Positions 8,550 to 18,274 of a DNA stretch of 64,000 bases are shown here, piece after piece. Origin of the DNA: VAZQ01 sp963835165 (lineage in GTDB: Bacteria; Pseudomonadota; Alphaproteobacteria; Rhizobiales; Xanthobacteraceae); the NCBI GenBank assembly GCA_963835165.1, contig CAWIGD010000063.1:124001-188000 (forward strand), in the 5' to 3' direction. The first letter of the stretch is position 1; the number at the start of each line of letters is the position of its first letter. Both the position numbers and the translations under genes were made by a program. Below the pieces are notes generated by a model. It ran no database searches, was not told the DNA's origin, and worked only from the letters and a program-made list of their open reading frames with translations.

Positions 8550-9513
8550 ATGAAACCCGCATGGCTATTGGTGGTCGGCTTGGCCGCGGCGCCGCTTGCC
8601 ACCAGCGGCTTCGCCCAGCAAATGGACTTCAACAAGGTCCAGATCATCACCGATCAGATGGCGCCAAACCTCTACATGCTGTCCGGCTCGGGCGGCCTCG
8701 ATCCGTCGCACGACGACGCCGCGGGCGGCCGGATCGGGGTGCTCGCGGGACCGGACGGCATCCTGATGGTCGATTCCCAGTACGCGCAGCTTACCGACAA
8801 GGTCGTTGAGGCGATCAGACGCATCAGCGCGGCGCCCATTCGCTATCTCGTCAACACCCACATCCATCGCGACCACACGGCCGGGAATGCGAACTTTGCA
8901 AGAACTCGGCGCCATGATCCTCGCGCGCGAGGAGCTGCGCGAAGGAATGGTGCGGATATCGAAATCGCCCAATGCCAGTGCAAATCCCCTGAGCGATCCG
9001 GCCGGTTTCCCCGTCATCACATACGGGATGGGCACACCGCTGAAGATTCGCATGAACGGCGAAGTGGTCGACCTGATCCCGATCAGGGCGGCCCATACCG
9101 GCGGCGACACGATCATCAGGTTCGAGAACGCGAACGTGATCATGATCGGCGATTTCTACCGCAACTACGGTTATCCCTACATCGACATCGCCAACGGCGG
9201 CTCGCTGAAGGGAATGCTGGAAGGGCTCGACGCCACGATGGAGCTTGCCGGGCCGGACACGAAGCTCGTCCCGGGTCACGGCACGATCATCAGGCGAGAC
9301 GACATCGTTCCCTATCGCGACATGATTTTCGCCGTCCGGGAAAAGGTGCAGCAGTCGATCGCGCAGGGCAAAACCCTGCAGGACGTGCTGGCCGCGAAGA
9401 TCACCGCACCGTTCGACGCGAAGGTTCCGGGTGGACTTCAGCCGGCCGGTGCAGGGACGAGCGCCGACCGGTTCGTCACCGCGGTGTATCAGCAACTCAA
9501 GGGCGGCGGCTGA
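8550..9513 (+). pseudogene. Exported metallo-beta-lactamase-fold hydrolase, broken by a +1 frameshift
   Basis: The frame opening at ATG 8550 encodes a signal peptide (MKPAWLLVVGLAAAPLA...GFAQQ) and the metal motif NTHIHRDH near residue 104. It then runs out of frame after GNANFAR. The continuing family sequence (LGAMILAREELREGM..., AAHTGGDT, IGDFYRN, VPGHG) is read one base later and ends at 9513. Removing one A from AGAACTC at 8901-8907 restores a continuous 320-residue protein with all zinc ligands in order. All parts are otherwise well conserved, so a sequencing error or very recent mutation is more likely than old decay. The product would be a periplasmic zinc hydrolase of the MBL superfamily, substrate unknown. 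Confidence 0.85.
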
Positions 9514-9739
9514 GGGCGGCGTCGAGCGGCCGGGAGACCGTCACACCCTCGACGAGGCGGAAGAGTTCTCAACGCGTTGAAGCTTTGCAGCGGGTCCCTT
9601 GGCCTCGACACAGAAGTCCGCGCCCCCGATGCGCTCCCTCCCGCACGCGAACGCGCGCATAAGCCGCGACCCGGGCGAGCCCGGGGCGCGGGGGCGTACG
9701 CAGACCGAACTCGCCCGTGCTTCTGTTCAGCCGAGCTGC

Positions 9740-9958
9740 TTACGACGAGGCATGGCTGTGGTGGCGGCGGTGCTGTTGATGCGCTGACGTTCTGGACTTG
9801 GTCGTCGTCACCGGCGCCTGCGCCTTGGGCGCCTCATAGCCTTGCGCAGGCGGCGAATCGAACACCATGCCGTTGAACTCCACCGGCTTCTGGGCATGGG
9901 CCTGAAACGGCGCAACCATCACACCGAGGGAAAAGGTCAGGATCGCAAGACGCTTCAT
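9740..9958 (-). CDS. Small secreted protein with His/Arg-rich tail
   Basis: A 72-residue protein with a clear Sec signal peptide (MKRLAILTFSLGVMVAPFQAHAQ), leaving a mature peptide of about 49 residues. The mature part begins KPVEFNGMVFDSPPAQGYEAP and ends in a basic, histidine-rich tail HQQHRRHHSHASS that could bind metal or polyanions. The ATG ending at 9958 is preceded by GGAGAA with good spacing, which decided the start. I do not recognise a family. It stands alone, with more than 200 bp of gene-free DNA on each side. Confidence 0.65.
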   Translation of the reverse strand: MKRLAILTFSLGVMVAPFQAHAQKPVEFNGMVFDSPPAQGYEAPKAQAPVTTTKSRTSAHQQHRRHHSHASS

Positions 9959-10181
9959 CGCAGTTCTCCGATTTTCTGCATGCTGTTGAAGCGTAACAAC
10001 CGTAAATTTCCGCACCAATGGCAAGGAACGTTTCCGTAAAATCAGGCCCCCAATCCGTCAAATGGAAGTCATTTTTTGTGGCCCGACAATCTGCCGGGGC
10101 GCACTGCTCTGCAGATGTTTCGTTTGAGAGCGCCGACCGCCCTGATGGCCATCCTACGCCGTCCGATGATCGGCGCATGCG

Positions 10182-10448
10182 CTAGTCGCTCAACATCCCC
10201 GCGGTCTTGAGCAGGCTATGCACGGCTTCGGTCGCGTGCTGAACAAGGGCCGAATTTCCAGACGCTGCCGCGAGCGACGTCGCTGCGTGCTTACAGTCGG
10301 CGTCCGATGCGCGCTCACCGATGAACTCGTCGCAGATGAAGCCCGCGGCTTCCCCGATGGTCTGCAGCTCGACACGCATTCCATCCCGATTGTTGGCCAC
10401 GATCTCGAACGCCAACGGCGTGGTGTCGTGCAGGACGGCGTCTTCCAT
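10182..10448 (-). CDS. Small DUF982-like hypothetical protein
   Basis: An 88-residue protein starting MEDAVLHDTTPLAFEIVANN. The pattern fits the DUF982 layout common in Bradyrhizobium relatives: a beta strand with VELQTIGEAAGFICDEF, then KHAATSLAAASGNSALVQHATEAVHSLLKTAGML. The conserved Trp of that family is missing. Longer frames start upstream, but the added residues are not protein-like. No signal peptide or membrane segment is seen. The function of DUF982 is unknown, and the family assignment is tentative. Confidence 0.55.
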   Translation of the reverse strand: MEDAVLHDTTPLAFEIVANNRDGMRVELQTIGEAAGFICDEFIGERASDADCKHAATSLAAASGNSALVQHATEAVHSLLKTAGMLSD

Positions 10449-10915
10449 GACGCAATTATCGGTCCCAGGACGCCTGCTGTCGAGATGGCTTGAACGGAAG
10501 ACGATTGATCGAGCACGCCTGCGCACCGGGGACAGGCGCGCGCGAAACTGCCAGCCTTTTTCTCCCAACGACCACGCGCGATTGTGCTCTATGTATTGTC
10601 CGTCCGCATGATCTGATTTGAAAAATCAGCGGCTTTTGGGGATCATGCGCTAGATCCCGCATCCGATATTTTCCCTCGAACCTGGCAGCCCGACGGGTTC
10701 AAAAATCGTGACTGCTTGGTGCTGGACGCCGTAGGGTTGGCCTATTGGGGATTCAGCCGTTGCGTCGCGCCTTCTCACGCCCCGGACGGACAGTCACATG
10801 AGCGAGCCGCCAAGCCGGAGGCGGCGCCGCCGGTGTAGTCCGCCTTGTGCTCTGCAACGTCGCTCCTACGCAGCATATCCCGCCGCCCGTATCCAGGCCG
10901 AACGATGCGCGGCTG
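10449..10915. other. Gene-free interval
   Basis: About 470 bp between the DUF982-like gene and the 3' end of the GH31 gene. Only short overlapping open frames without ribosome binding sites or recognisable domains are present. I see no RNA gene or strong hairpin with a T tract. Confidence 0.4.
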
Positions 10916-13420
10916 CTACCGGGCCGGATGGCCTTGGCGCTCGGTTGCGAATTCCACGGTGAAAGCGTGGGGCGCCGACGGCGGAATGACAACCGAGATG
11001 TCGCCCGTCCATTCGTTCTTCGACCACGCCAGTAGCGCGCTGCCGCCGGTTTCGGCGCCCGCCGCCGGAATCGCCTTGCCGTCGAGCCGAACGACGTTCA
11101 CCGTGCCCTCGATGCCGTGGAACTGGAGGCGATAACCGCGCCGGGACACGCTCTGGAAAGCGCCGTCACCGCTTTCGGGGGTCACATCGAACCGGACGCC
11201 CTCGCCGGTCTGGCTGAAGCGCAGGTGGGTACGTTGGAACTCGCCGCTCTGATAGGCGATGCTCAGCCCGTCGTCTTCGTACAATGAAAATGCGCTGGTC
11301 CCGGTTTTGCCCGCGAGGTCGATCGGGGCAAAGCCGTAGACGTCGACGGACAACGGATCGACCGGCTGTTGCCCGGTATACTGCATCGCCGGCCCGAGCG
11401 GGATCACCGAGCCCGCGCGCACATAGGCCGGGAGGCGATTGAGCGGAACCGACTTGCGCTCGATTTTCACGCCGCCCCGAACCGGCTGCTGTTCGCCGAA
11501 GAGGTCGTACCACGTGCCTTCGGGCAGATAGAGCTTGCGATCGCCGTCGTCGTTGAACAGCGGCGCCACCAGGATGTTGTCGCCGACGAAGAACTGATCA
11601 TCGATGCGAACGCCGGCCGGATCCTGCGGCTCCTGCAAATGAACGGGGCGGATGACCGGCATGCCGGTTCGATGCGCCAGTTCGTGCAGCGAGTAGAGAT
11701 AGGGAATGAGGCGGTAGCGCAGATTCAGGAACGACCGTGCCGCGCTCTCGACCGCCTCGCCGTGGGAATAGGGTTCGTGATCGCCTTTACCGTGCGACCA
11801 CATGAAGGGATAGAACGTTGCCGCCCCGAACCAGCGCGCATAGAGAATGTCCTGTGACTTGCCGTCCCAGCCGCCGATGTCCTGTCCGACGTTGGAAAAC
11901 CCGGACATCGTCAAGTTCAGCATGGCGCGGGTATGCGCGCGGAAATTGGCATAGGTGGGAACCGAATCCCCGGTCGTGGTCCAGCCGAGCCGCTGACTTC
12001 CCGCAAAACCTGGCCGCACCATTCCGGTGCTGCGTCCGCCGACGCGGTCGAGGACGCCGTTCACCACCGCGAGCGGATAAACCAGCCCGAACAGGTTTCG
12101 CGTCTGCGCCACCGACATGCCGGTGCTGGGCCAGAATTTCTGGTCCGCGTTGCGGACGTGGTCCAGCTCGCCGAAGTCGACCATGCCGAGCGTTGCGCCA
12201 TTCTTGAGCGCATCGTCCCATTTGACCGCAAAGACATGGTCCACGGCGCGCGCCGAGAAATAGTCCAGATACGCCACCGAGCTTTTGTCCTCGTCGTCCT
12301 CGACGTTCGTATCGCGACCGATCGCCGGGCGGTTGTTGCGATCGACCATCAGGAAGCCGCGCGCCGCAAGGTCGTTAAGCAAGGCAGAGTCGTCGTTGCC
12401 GCGCCAGGTCCCGAACATCGGCATGCCAAATCCGACCGTCAGCCTGCCGCGGTAACGCTCCCACAGCGCGTCGATGAAGGTCCGGCTGGTGGCCTCCTGG
12501 TCGAAGGCGTCGTAGTAGATGACGTCGAACGGCAGCTTGCGCTGCCGCATCTGCTGTCCGACGTCGAGGCCTTCGCGACCGCGATAGGTGGCCTTGCCCT
12601 GATGGTACCCGAACGCCCAGAGCGGCAGCATTGCCGGGCGTCCGGTCAGCTCGGTGAATTGCGAAAGTACCTCCTTCATGGCGCCGACGAATATGTAGAA
12701 ATCCATCTCTCCGCCGCTGGCCTTGAGCTGCAGCCGGTTCTTGACCGACGCGCCGACATCGAAGGTTGAAGGCCGGTAGTTGTGGAAGAACAGGCCGTAG
12801 CCGGCGCTGCTCATGTAGAAGGGCACGCTCTTGTAGCTCTGATTTGACTCGCTCGCGAAGGCGTCGCGATTGACGATGTCGATCTTCTGCCCGCGCTGAT
12901 CCATGGCGGCGCGTTTGTCGCCAAATCCATAGATGCGTTCACCACTCTGCAACTCGATGCGCGCGACGCGTTCGCCGGCGTCAATGTCCCAGCCGTCGAT
13001 CAAGACCTTGTCGCGGCTGCGCAACTCCAGCGAAAGGACCTGATCCTCCAGGGACAGATTCAGGATGGCCGCGGACGTGTTGAACGTCACTTCATTCGGC
13101 TGCGCGTCGACCCGCACGTCGACGGGCGGGTAGGACTCATCCGATTTGGTGGTCACATATTCCGGAAGAGCCGAGGTGTCGGGCTCCAGCGGGAGGGTGC
13201 GCACGCGGAACGTCGTCGGTGACAGAAACGTCACCAGTGCCTCCACCGACTCGGCGCGCGTGATCCTGAAGGAGTGCTCGCCCTCGCGCATGACGATCAT
13301 GCGATCCGCGCTCTCGGCACCCTGCGCGAAGGCGGGGGTCTCCAGCGGCTCGGAGAGCAGAACGCCCGCGGCAAGGACGAGGCAGGCGCCAATTCGCAAC
13401 CGCTGTTTCGACTGTCTCAC
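10916..13420 (-). CDS. Exported glycoside hydrolase family 31 enzyme (alpha-xylosidase/alpha-glucosidase-like)
   Basis: An 834-residue GH31 protein: signal peptide (RLRIGACLVLAAGVLL...AFAQ), N-terminal beta-sandwich, (beta/alpha)8 barrel, and C-terminal beta domains. The probable nucleophile is the Asp of VDFGE near residue 415, the form seen in alpha-xylosidase-type members. The acid/base is the Asp of TTTGDS near residue 485, followed by SGFSNVGQDIGGW. I chose the GTG ending at 13420 because it is preceded by AAGGAA and places the signal peptide at the very N-terminus; the frame stays open to 13657. It should hydrolyse alpha-glycosides in the periplasm or outside the cell. The exact sugar is not predictable, and no sugar transporter adjoins it. 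Confidence 0.85.
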   Translation of the reverse strand: MRQSKQRLRIGACLVLAAGVLLSEPLETPAFAQGAESADRMIVMREGEHSFRITRAESVEALVTFLSPTTFRVRTLPLEPDTSALPEYVTTKSDESYPPVDVRVDAQPNEVTFNTSAAILNLSLEDQVLSLELRSRDKVLIDGWDIDAGERVARIELQSGERIYGFGDKRAAMDQRGQKIDIVNRDAFASESNQSYKSVPFYMSSAGYGLFFHNYRPSTFDVGASVKNRLQLKASGGEMDFYIFVGAMKEVLSQFTELTGRPAMLPLWAFGYHQGKATYRGREGLDVGQQMRQRKLPFDVIYYDAFDQEATSRTFIDALWERYRGRLTVGFGMPMFGTWRGNDDSALLNDLAARGFLMVDRNNRPAIGRDTNVEDDEDKSSVAYLDYFSARAVDHVFAVKWDDALKNGATLGMVDFGELDHVRNADQKFWPSTGMSVAQTRNLFGLVYPLAVVNGVLDRVGGRSTGMVRPGFAGSQRLGWTTTGDSVPTYANFRAHTRAMLNLTMSGFSNVGQDIGGWDGKSQDILYARWFGAATFYPFMWSHGKGDHEPYSHGEAVESAARSFLNLRYRLIPYLYSLHELAHRTGMPVIRPVHLQEPQDPAGVRIDDQFFVGDNILVAPLFNDDGDRKLYLPEGTWYDLFGEQQPVRGGVKIERKSVPLNRLPAYVRAGSVIPLGPAMQYTGQQPVDPLSVDVYGFAPIDLAGKTGTSAFSLYEDDGLSIAYQSGEFQRTHLRFSQTGEGVRFDVTPESGDGAFQSVSRRGYRLQFHGIEGTVNVVRLDGKAIPAAGAETGGSALLAWSKNEWTGDISVVIPPSAPHAFTVEFATERQGHPAR

Positions 13421-13788
13421 GGACAAATTCCTTGTGAGTTGCGCATTTCCGGACGCGCGGATCCCGATGGGGCCCCATGACGTCCGCGAAAACAGGGAGC
13501 ATCGGAAGCCCGCAGCCGAGCGTGGTGAGGAATGCGGATATTTTGATGTATGATGAGGGGTTATTTTGCGGCACCGAGAAGGGTTCGATCGCGGCGATCG
13601 TGCCAATCGAATAAGGGCACGCAGCCTCAAGCCATTCTTGGGATGGGCCTGCGTCACCGGAATCCGACCATTTCGTGTCGGAAGCCGATCGAAGACCGGG
13701 ACGTTTACGGTCGCTTAACGCCGCGAAGGCCGCTGCGAACGCGGAGCCGCCGCGCAACCCGACCCGGAACGAAACCGCTTCAGATCGG
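13421..13788. other. Intergenic region upstream of the GH31 gene
   Basis: About 370 bp holding the upstream region of the GH31 gene and the 3' flank of the next Bug gene, both on the minus strand. A relatively AT-rich patch near 13535-13575 is the likely promoter area, but I could not place clear -35 and -10 boxes. No convincing small gene is seen. Confidence 0.4.
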
Positions 13789-14814
13789 CTACTCCACCGG
13801 CTTGACGTTGGCGCCCTTCACGATCTTGCCGAGGTAGTCGAGCTGCTCGCGCCAGAAACGATCGAGCTCCTGCGGGCTCGACCCGATGCCGACGATGCCG
13901 GCGTCGCCGTAGCGGCGAACCACTTCGGGGTTCTGCATCGCTTTCCTGGTTTCCGCGGCAATCCGCTCCACGATGTCCTTGGGCGTATTTGCGGGGGCGA
14001 AGATCGCGGTCCAGAACGGGATGGCGTAGCCCGGCAGCGTGTCGGCGACCGGCGGCACCGTGGGTAGCACGGGCGAACGCTCCGCCGTGGTGATGGCGAG
14101 CGCGCGCACCTTGCCGCCTTGAATGTTGCCGAGCTGCGTCGGCGGCCCGTCGAACATGATGGCGACGCGGCCGGCGAAGAGATCGGCCATGATCGCCGAA
14201 TTGCCGCGGTAGGGCACGTGCACCATGTCGACGCCGGCCATCGACTTGAACAACTCGCCGGCGAGGTGGGGCATCGTGCCCACGCCCGAGGAGCCGTAGC
14301 TGTACTTGCCGGGATTGGCCTTCAGCAGCGCGATGAGCTCGCCCAGATCCTTCGCCGGCAGGTCCGGGTTGGTGACCAGCACCAGCGGGAAGCTGCCGGC
14401 GAGCGTGACCGGGATCAGGTCCTTGATCGGATCGTATGGCAGGTTCTTGTAGACGAGGGCGTTGACCGCCGCCGACGAGACCGACTGGAAGATCAGCGTG
14501 TAGCCGTCGGGCCGCGCGCGGGCGACCGCGTTGGCGGCGATGGTGCCGCCGGCGCCGCCCTGGTTCTCCACCACCACCTGCTGGCCGAGCTGGTCGCTGA
14601 GCTGCTGGGCGGTGAGCCGCGCCATCATGTCGACGCCGCCTCCCGCCGTCAGCGGAACGACGAGCTTGATCGGCCGGTTGGGCCAGGCTTCCTGCGCCGC
14701 GAGCGAGCCGCACGCCGCGACGACCAGCGCAAGCGCCCCGAAACAGCGCGGAAAGAAACGGCGCGCCAACATATGGCGCGCCGATGGCGAGCGCGTTGCG
14801 CGATTGATGTCCAT
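13789..14814 (-). CDS. Bug/TctC-type periplasmic binding protein (2)
   Basis: A 341-residue receptor with all Bug landmarks: WPNRPIKLVVPLTAGGGVDMMAR, VVVENQGGAGG, RARPDGYTL, YDPIKDLIPVTL, YGSSGVGTMPHLAGELFKSMAG and HVPYRGNSA. The hydrophobic signal region (FFPRCFGALALVVAACGSLAAQ) contains VVAACGS, but a typical lipobox is not clear. The start ATG ends at 14814 with GGGAGGACGACG directly upstream. It is divergent from a cupin gene across a 180-bp shared promoter region, which suggests joint regulation. The ligand is presumably a carboxylate. Confidence 0.93.
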   Translation of the reverse strand: MDINRATRSPSARHMLARRFFPRCFGALALVVAACGSLAAQEAWPNRPIKLVVPLTAGGGVDMMARLTAQQLSDQLGQQVVVENQGGAGGTIAANAVARARPDGYTLIFQSVSSAAVNALVYKNLPYDPIKDLIPVTLAGSFPLVLVTNPDLPAKDLGELIALLKANPGKYSYGSSGVGTMPHLAGELFKSMAGVDMVHVPYRGNSAIMADLFAGRVAIMFDGPPTQLGNIQGGKVRALAITTAERSPVLPTVPPVADTLPGYAIPFWTAIFAPANTPKDIVERIAAETRKAMQNPEVVRRYGDAGIVGIGSSPQELDRFWREQLDYLGKIVKGANVKPVE

Positions 14815-14995
14815 CGTCGTCCTCCCGGGCGGCCGCGGCGGATTTTGCCGGACCACCGTCATGCGCCGCACTTGTTGTGGCGAAGCTTGCGCGAAGTGCT
14901 TGCCCGGCATGCGTACGCTTGCGACGATTGTAGCGGGCAAGCGGCCATAGTCCACCAAGGCCGCCGGTATCGATCGATTCAAGCAGGAGGGAAAC

Positions 14996-15391
14996 ATGTC
15001 CACGCTGAAACCCAGGATCGTGCTGTCTCGGCTCGAGGGCACCGAGTGGACGCGCAAGGGCCTGCGGCCGTTTCTGGAATATCGCGATCTCGGGCTCGCG
15101 GAAGCGACCGAGGGCCGCATCGGCGGGACCATCGGCCGCGCCATCAAGAAATTCGAGACAGGCGGCGGCGCCCCGCGCCACACCCACAACACCAGCTTTC
15201 ATCTGATCTTCGTGATGCGCGGCTGGTTTCGCACCCAGTTCGAAGGCCTGGGCGAGGTGACGGTGCGCCAGGGCGACTGCATCGCCTATCAGGGCGAGAT
15301 CCCGCAGGAGCACATCGAGTATTCCGACGATTTCGAGGTCATGCAGATCGCTAGCCCGGCCGACTATCGCACCGACAACATCGTGCCCTGA
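14996..15391 (+). CDS. Cupin-domain protein
   Basis: A 131-residue single-domain cupin. The metal-site motif is visible as RHTHNTSFHLIFVMRGWF, then GDCIAYQGEIPQEHIEYSDDFEVMQI. It has no signal peptide, so it is probably cytoplasmic. The start ATG follows CAGGAGGGAAAC. Small cupins like this act as dioxygenases, isomerases or ligand sensors. Its position divergent to Bug receptor 2 suggests it handles or senses the compound that receptor binds. Confidence 0.82.
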   Translation: MSTLKPRIVLSRLEGTEWTRKGLRPFLEYRDLGLAEATEGRIGGTIGRAIKKFETGGGAPRHTHNTSFHLIFVMRGWFRTQFEGLGEVTVRQGDCIAYQGEIPQEHIEYSDDFEVMQIASPADYRTDNIVP

Positions 15392-15641
15392 ACGCCGAGC
15401 GCCGGATGATCACCCTTTATGATTTCGGCAACTCGGTCGGTCGCCAGAAGGTCGGGTTCAGCCTCCGGAAGGGGTCGCATGCGGGGCGTTGGTGGGGTTC
15501 CCGACCAACCGAATGGTCAGGTCCGGCCCACCACAGGACCTGAACTGCGCTGTCGATGCGCCGGTTTTCGCGCTTTCGGTCCGCTCGGCATCCCTGATAA
15601 ACTCCCGCCTCGCCGGAATCACGCTGTCCAGCGGATTGCTT

Positions 15642-16316
15642 ATGCTGAATGTCTTCAAAGCCGCGACGGTGGGCGCGGTATGCCTCATGAGCCTTGCGCA
15701 CCCGTCTCCGCTGGCCGCGGAGCCGGAAGCGGACCAGGCATCGGAGGGCACGGTCACCATCTACAACCTCGACAGCGCGGGGCACACCGCCGGCGTGGCG
15801 ATCGACGGCCCGATCGACAAGAACGCGGCGGCCCACGCCTTGCAGCTGATCCGGTTCCTGCGCCCGGACAACGACGAGCTCACGGTCTATCTCAACTCGT
15901 CGGGCGGAGACGTGTCCGCGGCCATCGAACTCGGAGAGGAAGTCAGGAAGCTGTCGGTGCTGACGGCCCTCGACGATCATGCCGAATGCCTGGGCGCGTG
16001 CGTCCTGGTGCTCGCGGCCGGCGTGCGCCGCTCCCCGGTGCCGGACCGAGTGGGGATCTACCGCCTGCCCGATCCGAAAGAGCCGAGCCCGTCGCGCGGC
16101 GGTCAGAAAAACGCAGGGCCGGCGAAAAAGGTTCAGGTCTACCTCGCCCGCATGGGCATGCCGGACCGGCTGTACAAGGAAATGATGCAGCGGTCGCCGG
16201 ACAAGATGCTCGTCCTCGATGCCGCCCGCCTCAAGACGTTCGGGCTTGATGGCATCGACCCGGCCTATGAGAAATGGCTGCGCGAAAACGCCAATATCGA
16301 GCGCCCGCAGCAGTAG
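15642..16316 (+). CDS. Periplasmic ClpP/crotonase-fold protein, catalytic residues apparently lost
   Basis: A 224-residue protein with a signal peptide (MLNVFKAATVGAVCLMSLAHPSPLAAE). Its core resembles the COG3904-type ClpP-like periplasmic proteins: VTIYNLDSAGH, LTVYLNSSGGDVSAAIELGEEVRK, AECLGACVLVLAAGVRR. In active relatives the fourth block contains a Ser before AC and a later GxHRP. Here these are Gly118 (LGAC) and Tyr140 (GIYRLP). It therefore looks like a pseudo-protease. The frame is open upstream to 15489, but the ATG at 15642 places the signal peptide correctly. Its role is unknown. Confidence 0.68.
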   Translation: MLNVFKAATVGAVCLMSLAHPSPLAAEPEADQASEGTVTIYNLDSAGHTAGVAIDGPIDKNAAAHALQLIRFLRPDNDELTVYLNSSGGDVSAAIELGEEVRKLSVLTALDDHAECLGACVLVLAAGVRRSPVPDRVGIYRLPDPKEPSPSRGGQKNAGPAKKVQVYLARMGMPDRLYKEMMQRSPDKMLVLDAARLKTFGLDGIDPAYEKWLRENANIERPQQ

Positions 16317-16385
16317 GCTCAAAGCACGTCCGGTTGAAAGCGCGCGGCGAGCCCGCGCATGACGCGTTGAGATTTTCGAAGGGTT

Positions 16386-16889
16386 TCAGCGCGCGTTGGC
16401 GGCGCCGGTGACGGGATGACCTATGCCCAACGGCGTGGCGTCGATCAGCACGAAGGCCACGCGGGCGCGCTTGGCGCTGCGATTGGCCCAGGCATGGTTG
16501 GTCCCGCGCTGGACCATGACGTCGCCGGCTTTGAGCTTCACCGTCGAATCGTCCATGTCCATCTCGATCTCGCCCTCGAGCACGATGACGTAATCGACCG
16601 TCTCGGTACGGTGCATCCGCGGCTCGTTGTCCGGCGGGAAATCGATGACGGCGAACCGCGTCCCGTTCGCCGGCGGCGCAGTGCCGATGATGCGCGCACC
16701 CAGATCCTCGACGTCTTCGCCGATCGAGATGTCGGCCGGCGTCCGGTCGGTCGACCAGATCAAGGTCGAGACGGCGGCGGCGCTCGGACGCTTCACGTTG
16801 GTCGCCGGCCCCTCCATGATGACCTTGGCGACGTTGTCGGCATCGTGCCCGGTCACGAAGCGGCGAATGGGCGGGTATTGTTCAGTCAC
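16386..16889 (-). CDS. Cupin-domain protein
   Basis: A 167-residue cupin_2 protein. The double-stranded beta-helix motifs are PRMHRTETVDYVIVLEGEIEM and LKAGDVMVQRGTNHAWANRS. I start at the GTG ending at 16889 because AGAGGG lies 8 bp upstream; another in-frame GTG at 16916 has no such site. It has no signal peptide. It lies 99 bp downstream of Bug receptor 3 in the same orientation, so the pair is probably co-transcribed. The family includes enzymes and sensory proteins; no specific activity can be assigned. Confidence 0.83.
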   Translation of the reverse strand: MTEQYPPIRRFVTGHDADNVAKVIMEGPATNVKRPSAAAVSTLIWSTDRTPADISIGEDVEDLGARIIGTAPPANGTRFAVIDFPPDNEPRMHRTETVDYVIVLEGEIEMDMDDSTVKLKAGDVMVQRGTNHAWANRSAKRARVAFVLIDATPLGIGHPVTGAANAR

Positions 16890-16988
16890 GATTGTGTCCC
16901 TCTGACGTTTTGTCACCCTCGCCGTCGGTCCGCGACAGCAAACCTGCCGATGGTCTTTATTGCCGCAATCCCGAGGAGCCTCGATCCT

Positions 16989-17972
16989 TCAATCGAGCTT
17001 GGCGCCGACCGCCTTCACCAGCGCGCCCCAGTGCTTGAGGTCGTCCTGGATGAGCTGGGAAAATTGCGCGGGGGAAAGATCAACGCGCTCGAAGCTATTG
17101 GTGCGGAAGAATTCGCGCGATTGCGGCGACTCCAGGACCTTGGCGACATCGGCGTGAATTCTCGCCACCAGCTCGGGCGCCATGTTTGGCGGGCCCCACA
17201 AGGCGAACCAGGCGGTGGTGGAGAAGCCGGGCACGCCGGCCTCGGCAACGGTGGGCAAATCCGGGCGCAGCACCGCGCGCTTGTCGCTGGCGACGGCAAG
17301 AATCCTGACCTTGCCGGCCTTCTCGTGCTCCTCGATGCTGCTGAGATTGAGCAGGAGCATGGAGACATCGCCGGCCAGCAGCGCAGTCGCGGCCGGCGCG
17401 GCGCCGCGATACGGGATGTGCACGATGTCGGTGCCGGTCTTCTGCTTGAAATCTTCCATGCTCAGGTGCGCATAGGTGCCGATGCCGTAGGAGCCGTAAT
17501 TCAAGCTGCCGGGCTTGGCCTTCGCCAGCGCGATCAGCTCCGGCACGCTCTTCGCGTCGAGCGACGGGTTGACCACCAATACCGGCGTAATCCGGCACAA
17601 CACGATGATCGGCGTCAGGTCCTTCACCGGATCGTAGGGCAGCTTGCTGAACAGATGCGGATTGGCGGTCACGGTGGAATCGGGCGCAACCAAGAGCGTG
17701 AGCCCGTCCGCGGGCGAACGCGCAACCGCCTGCGCGCCGACGGCATAATTCCCACCCGGACGGTTGTCGACGACCACGGGGTGACCCCACGCCTCGGTCA
17801 ACCGCTGGGCGACGATGCGGGCCATGGTGTCGGTGACGCCGCCCGCCGGGACCGGCACGATGAGCTTGACCGGGCCGCTCGGATAGGCTTGCGCGTACGC
17901 GGCGCCGCTCACTGCCGCGAGCAGGCCGACAAGCGCGGCGAACAGCACAGCCTTGCTCGTTGAACCCGGCAT
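16989..17972 (-). CDS. Bug/TctC-type periplasmic binding protein (3)
   Basis: A 327-residue receptor. It has a Sec signal peptide (SKAVLFAALVGLLAAVSGAAYAQ), then YPSGPVKLIVPVPAGGVTDTMARI, VVVDNRPGGNY, PYDPVKDLTPIIVL, YGSYGIGTYAHLSMEDFKQKTG and HIPYRGAAP. The ATG ending at 17972 follows GTGAGGGACG. It is upstream of the cupin gene on the same strand. No membrane partner is adjacent. The ligand is unknown. Confidence 0.93.
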   Translation of the reverse strand: MPGSTSKAVLFAALVGLLAAVSGAAYAQAYPSGPVKLIVPVPAGGVTDTMARIVAQRLTEAWGHPVVVDNRPGGNYAVGAQAVARSPADGLTLLVAPDSTVTANPHLFSKLPYDPVKDLTPIIVLCRITPVLVVNPSLDAKSVPELIALAKAKPGSLNYGSYGIGTYAHLSMEDFKQKTGTDIVHIPYRGAAPAATALLAGDVSMLLLNLSSIEEHEKAGKVRILAVASDKRAVLRPDLPTVAEAGVPGFSTTAWFALWGPPNMAPELVARIHADVAKVLESPQSREFFRTNSFERVDLSPAQFSQLIQDDLKHWGALVKAVGAKLD

Positions 17973-18274
17973 CGTCCCTCACCTGTCGACGCGTTATGTT
18001 CGCCCGTTCGTTTGCGGGTCGAGCGGAAGTTAGACGAGCACGCGGGCTCCGCCAACCCCAGGGACATGCGCCGACACGCCGCGACCTTGCCGAGGCGCGC
18101 GTCGCGCGGATCAACAATTGGATCTGTGGGCTGCCTCACCAACCTGCGACGGCGCGGGTGGCATGCTCCGGTTGCAAGCGGCCAGGTATTCGACCAGCCC
18201 GCTGATGCAACCTGCTGACCAGCATCGTTTCGCCGGGGTCCTGCTCAGCGGGAGTTCGTCACTCGGAGATGGCC
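17973..18274. other. Gene-free interval between divergent transcripts
   Basis: About 300 bp between Bug gene 3 (minus) and the small two-cysteine peptide gene (plus). It probably holds both promoters. I see no RNA gene and no convincing protein-coding frame. Confidence 0.4.
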
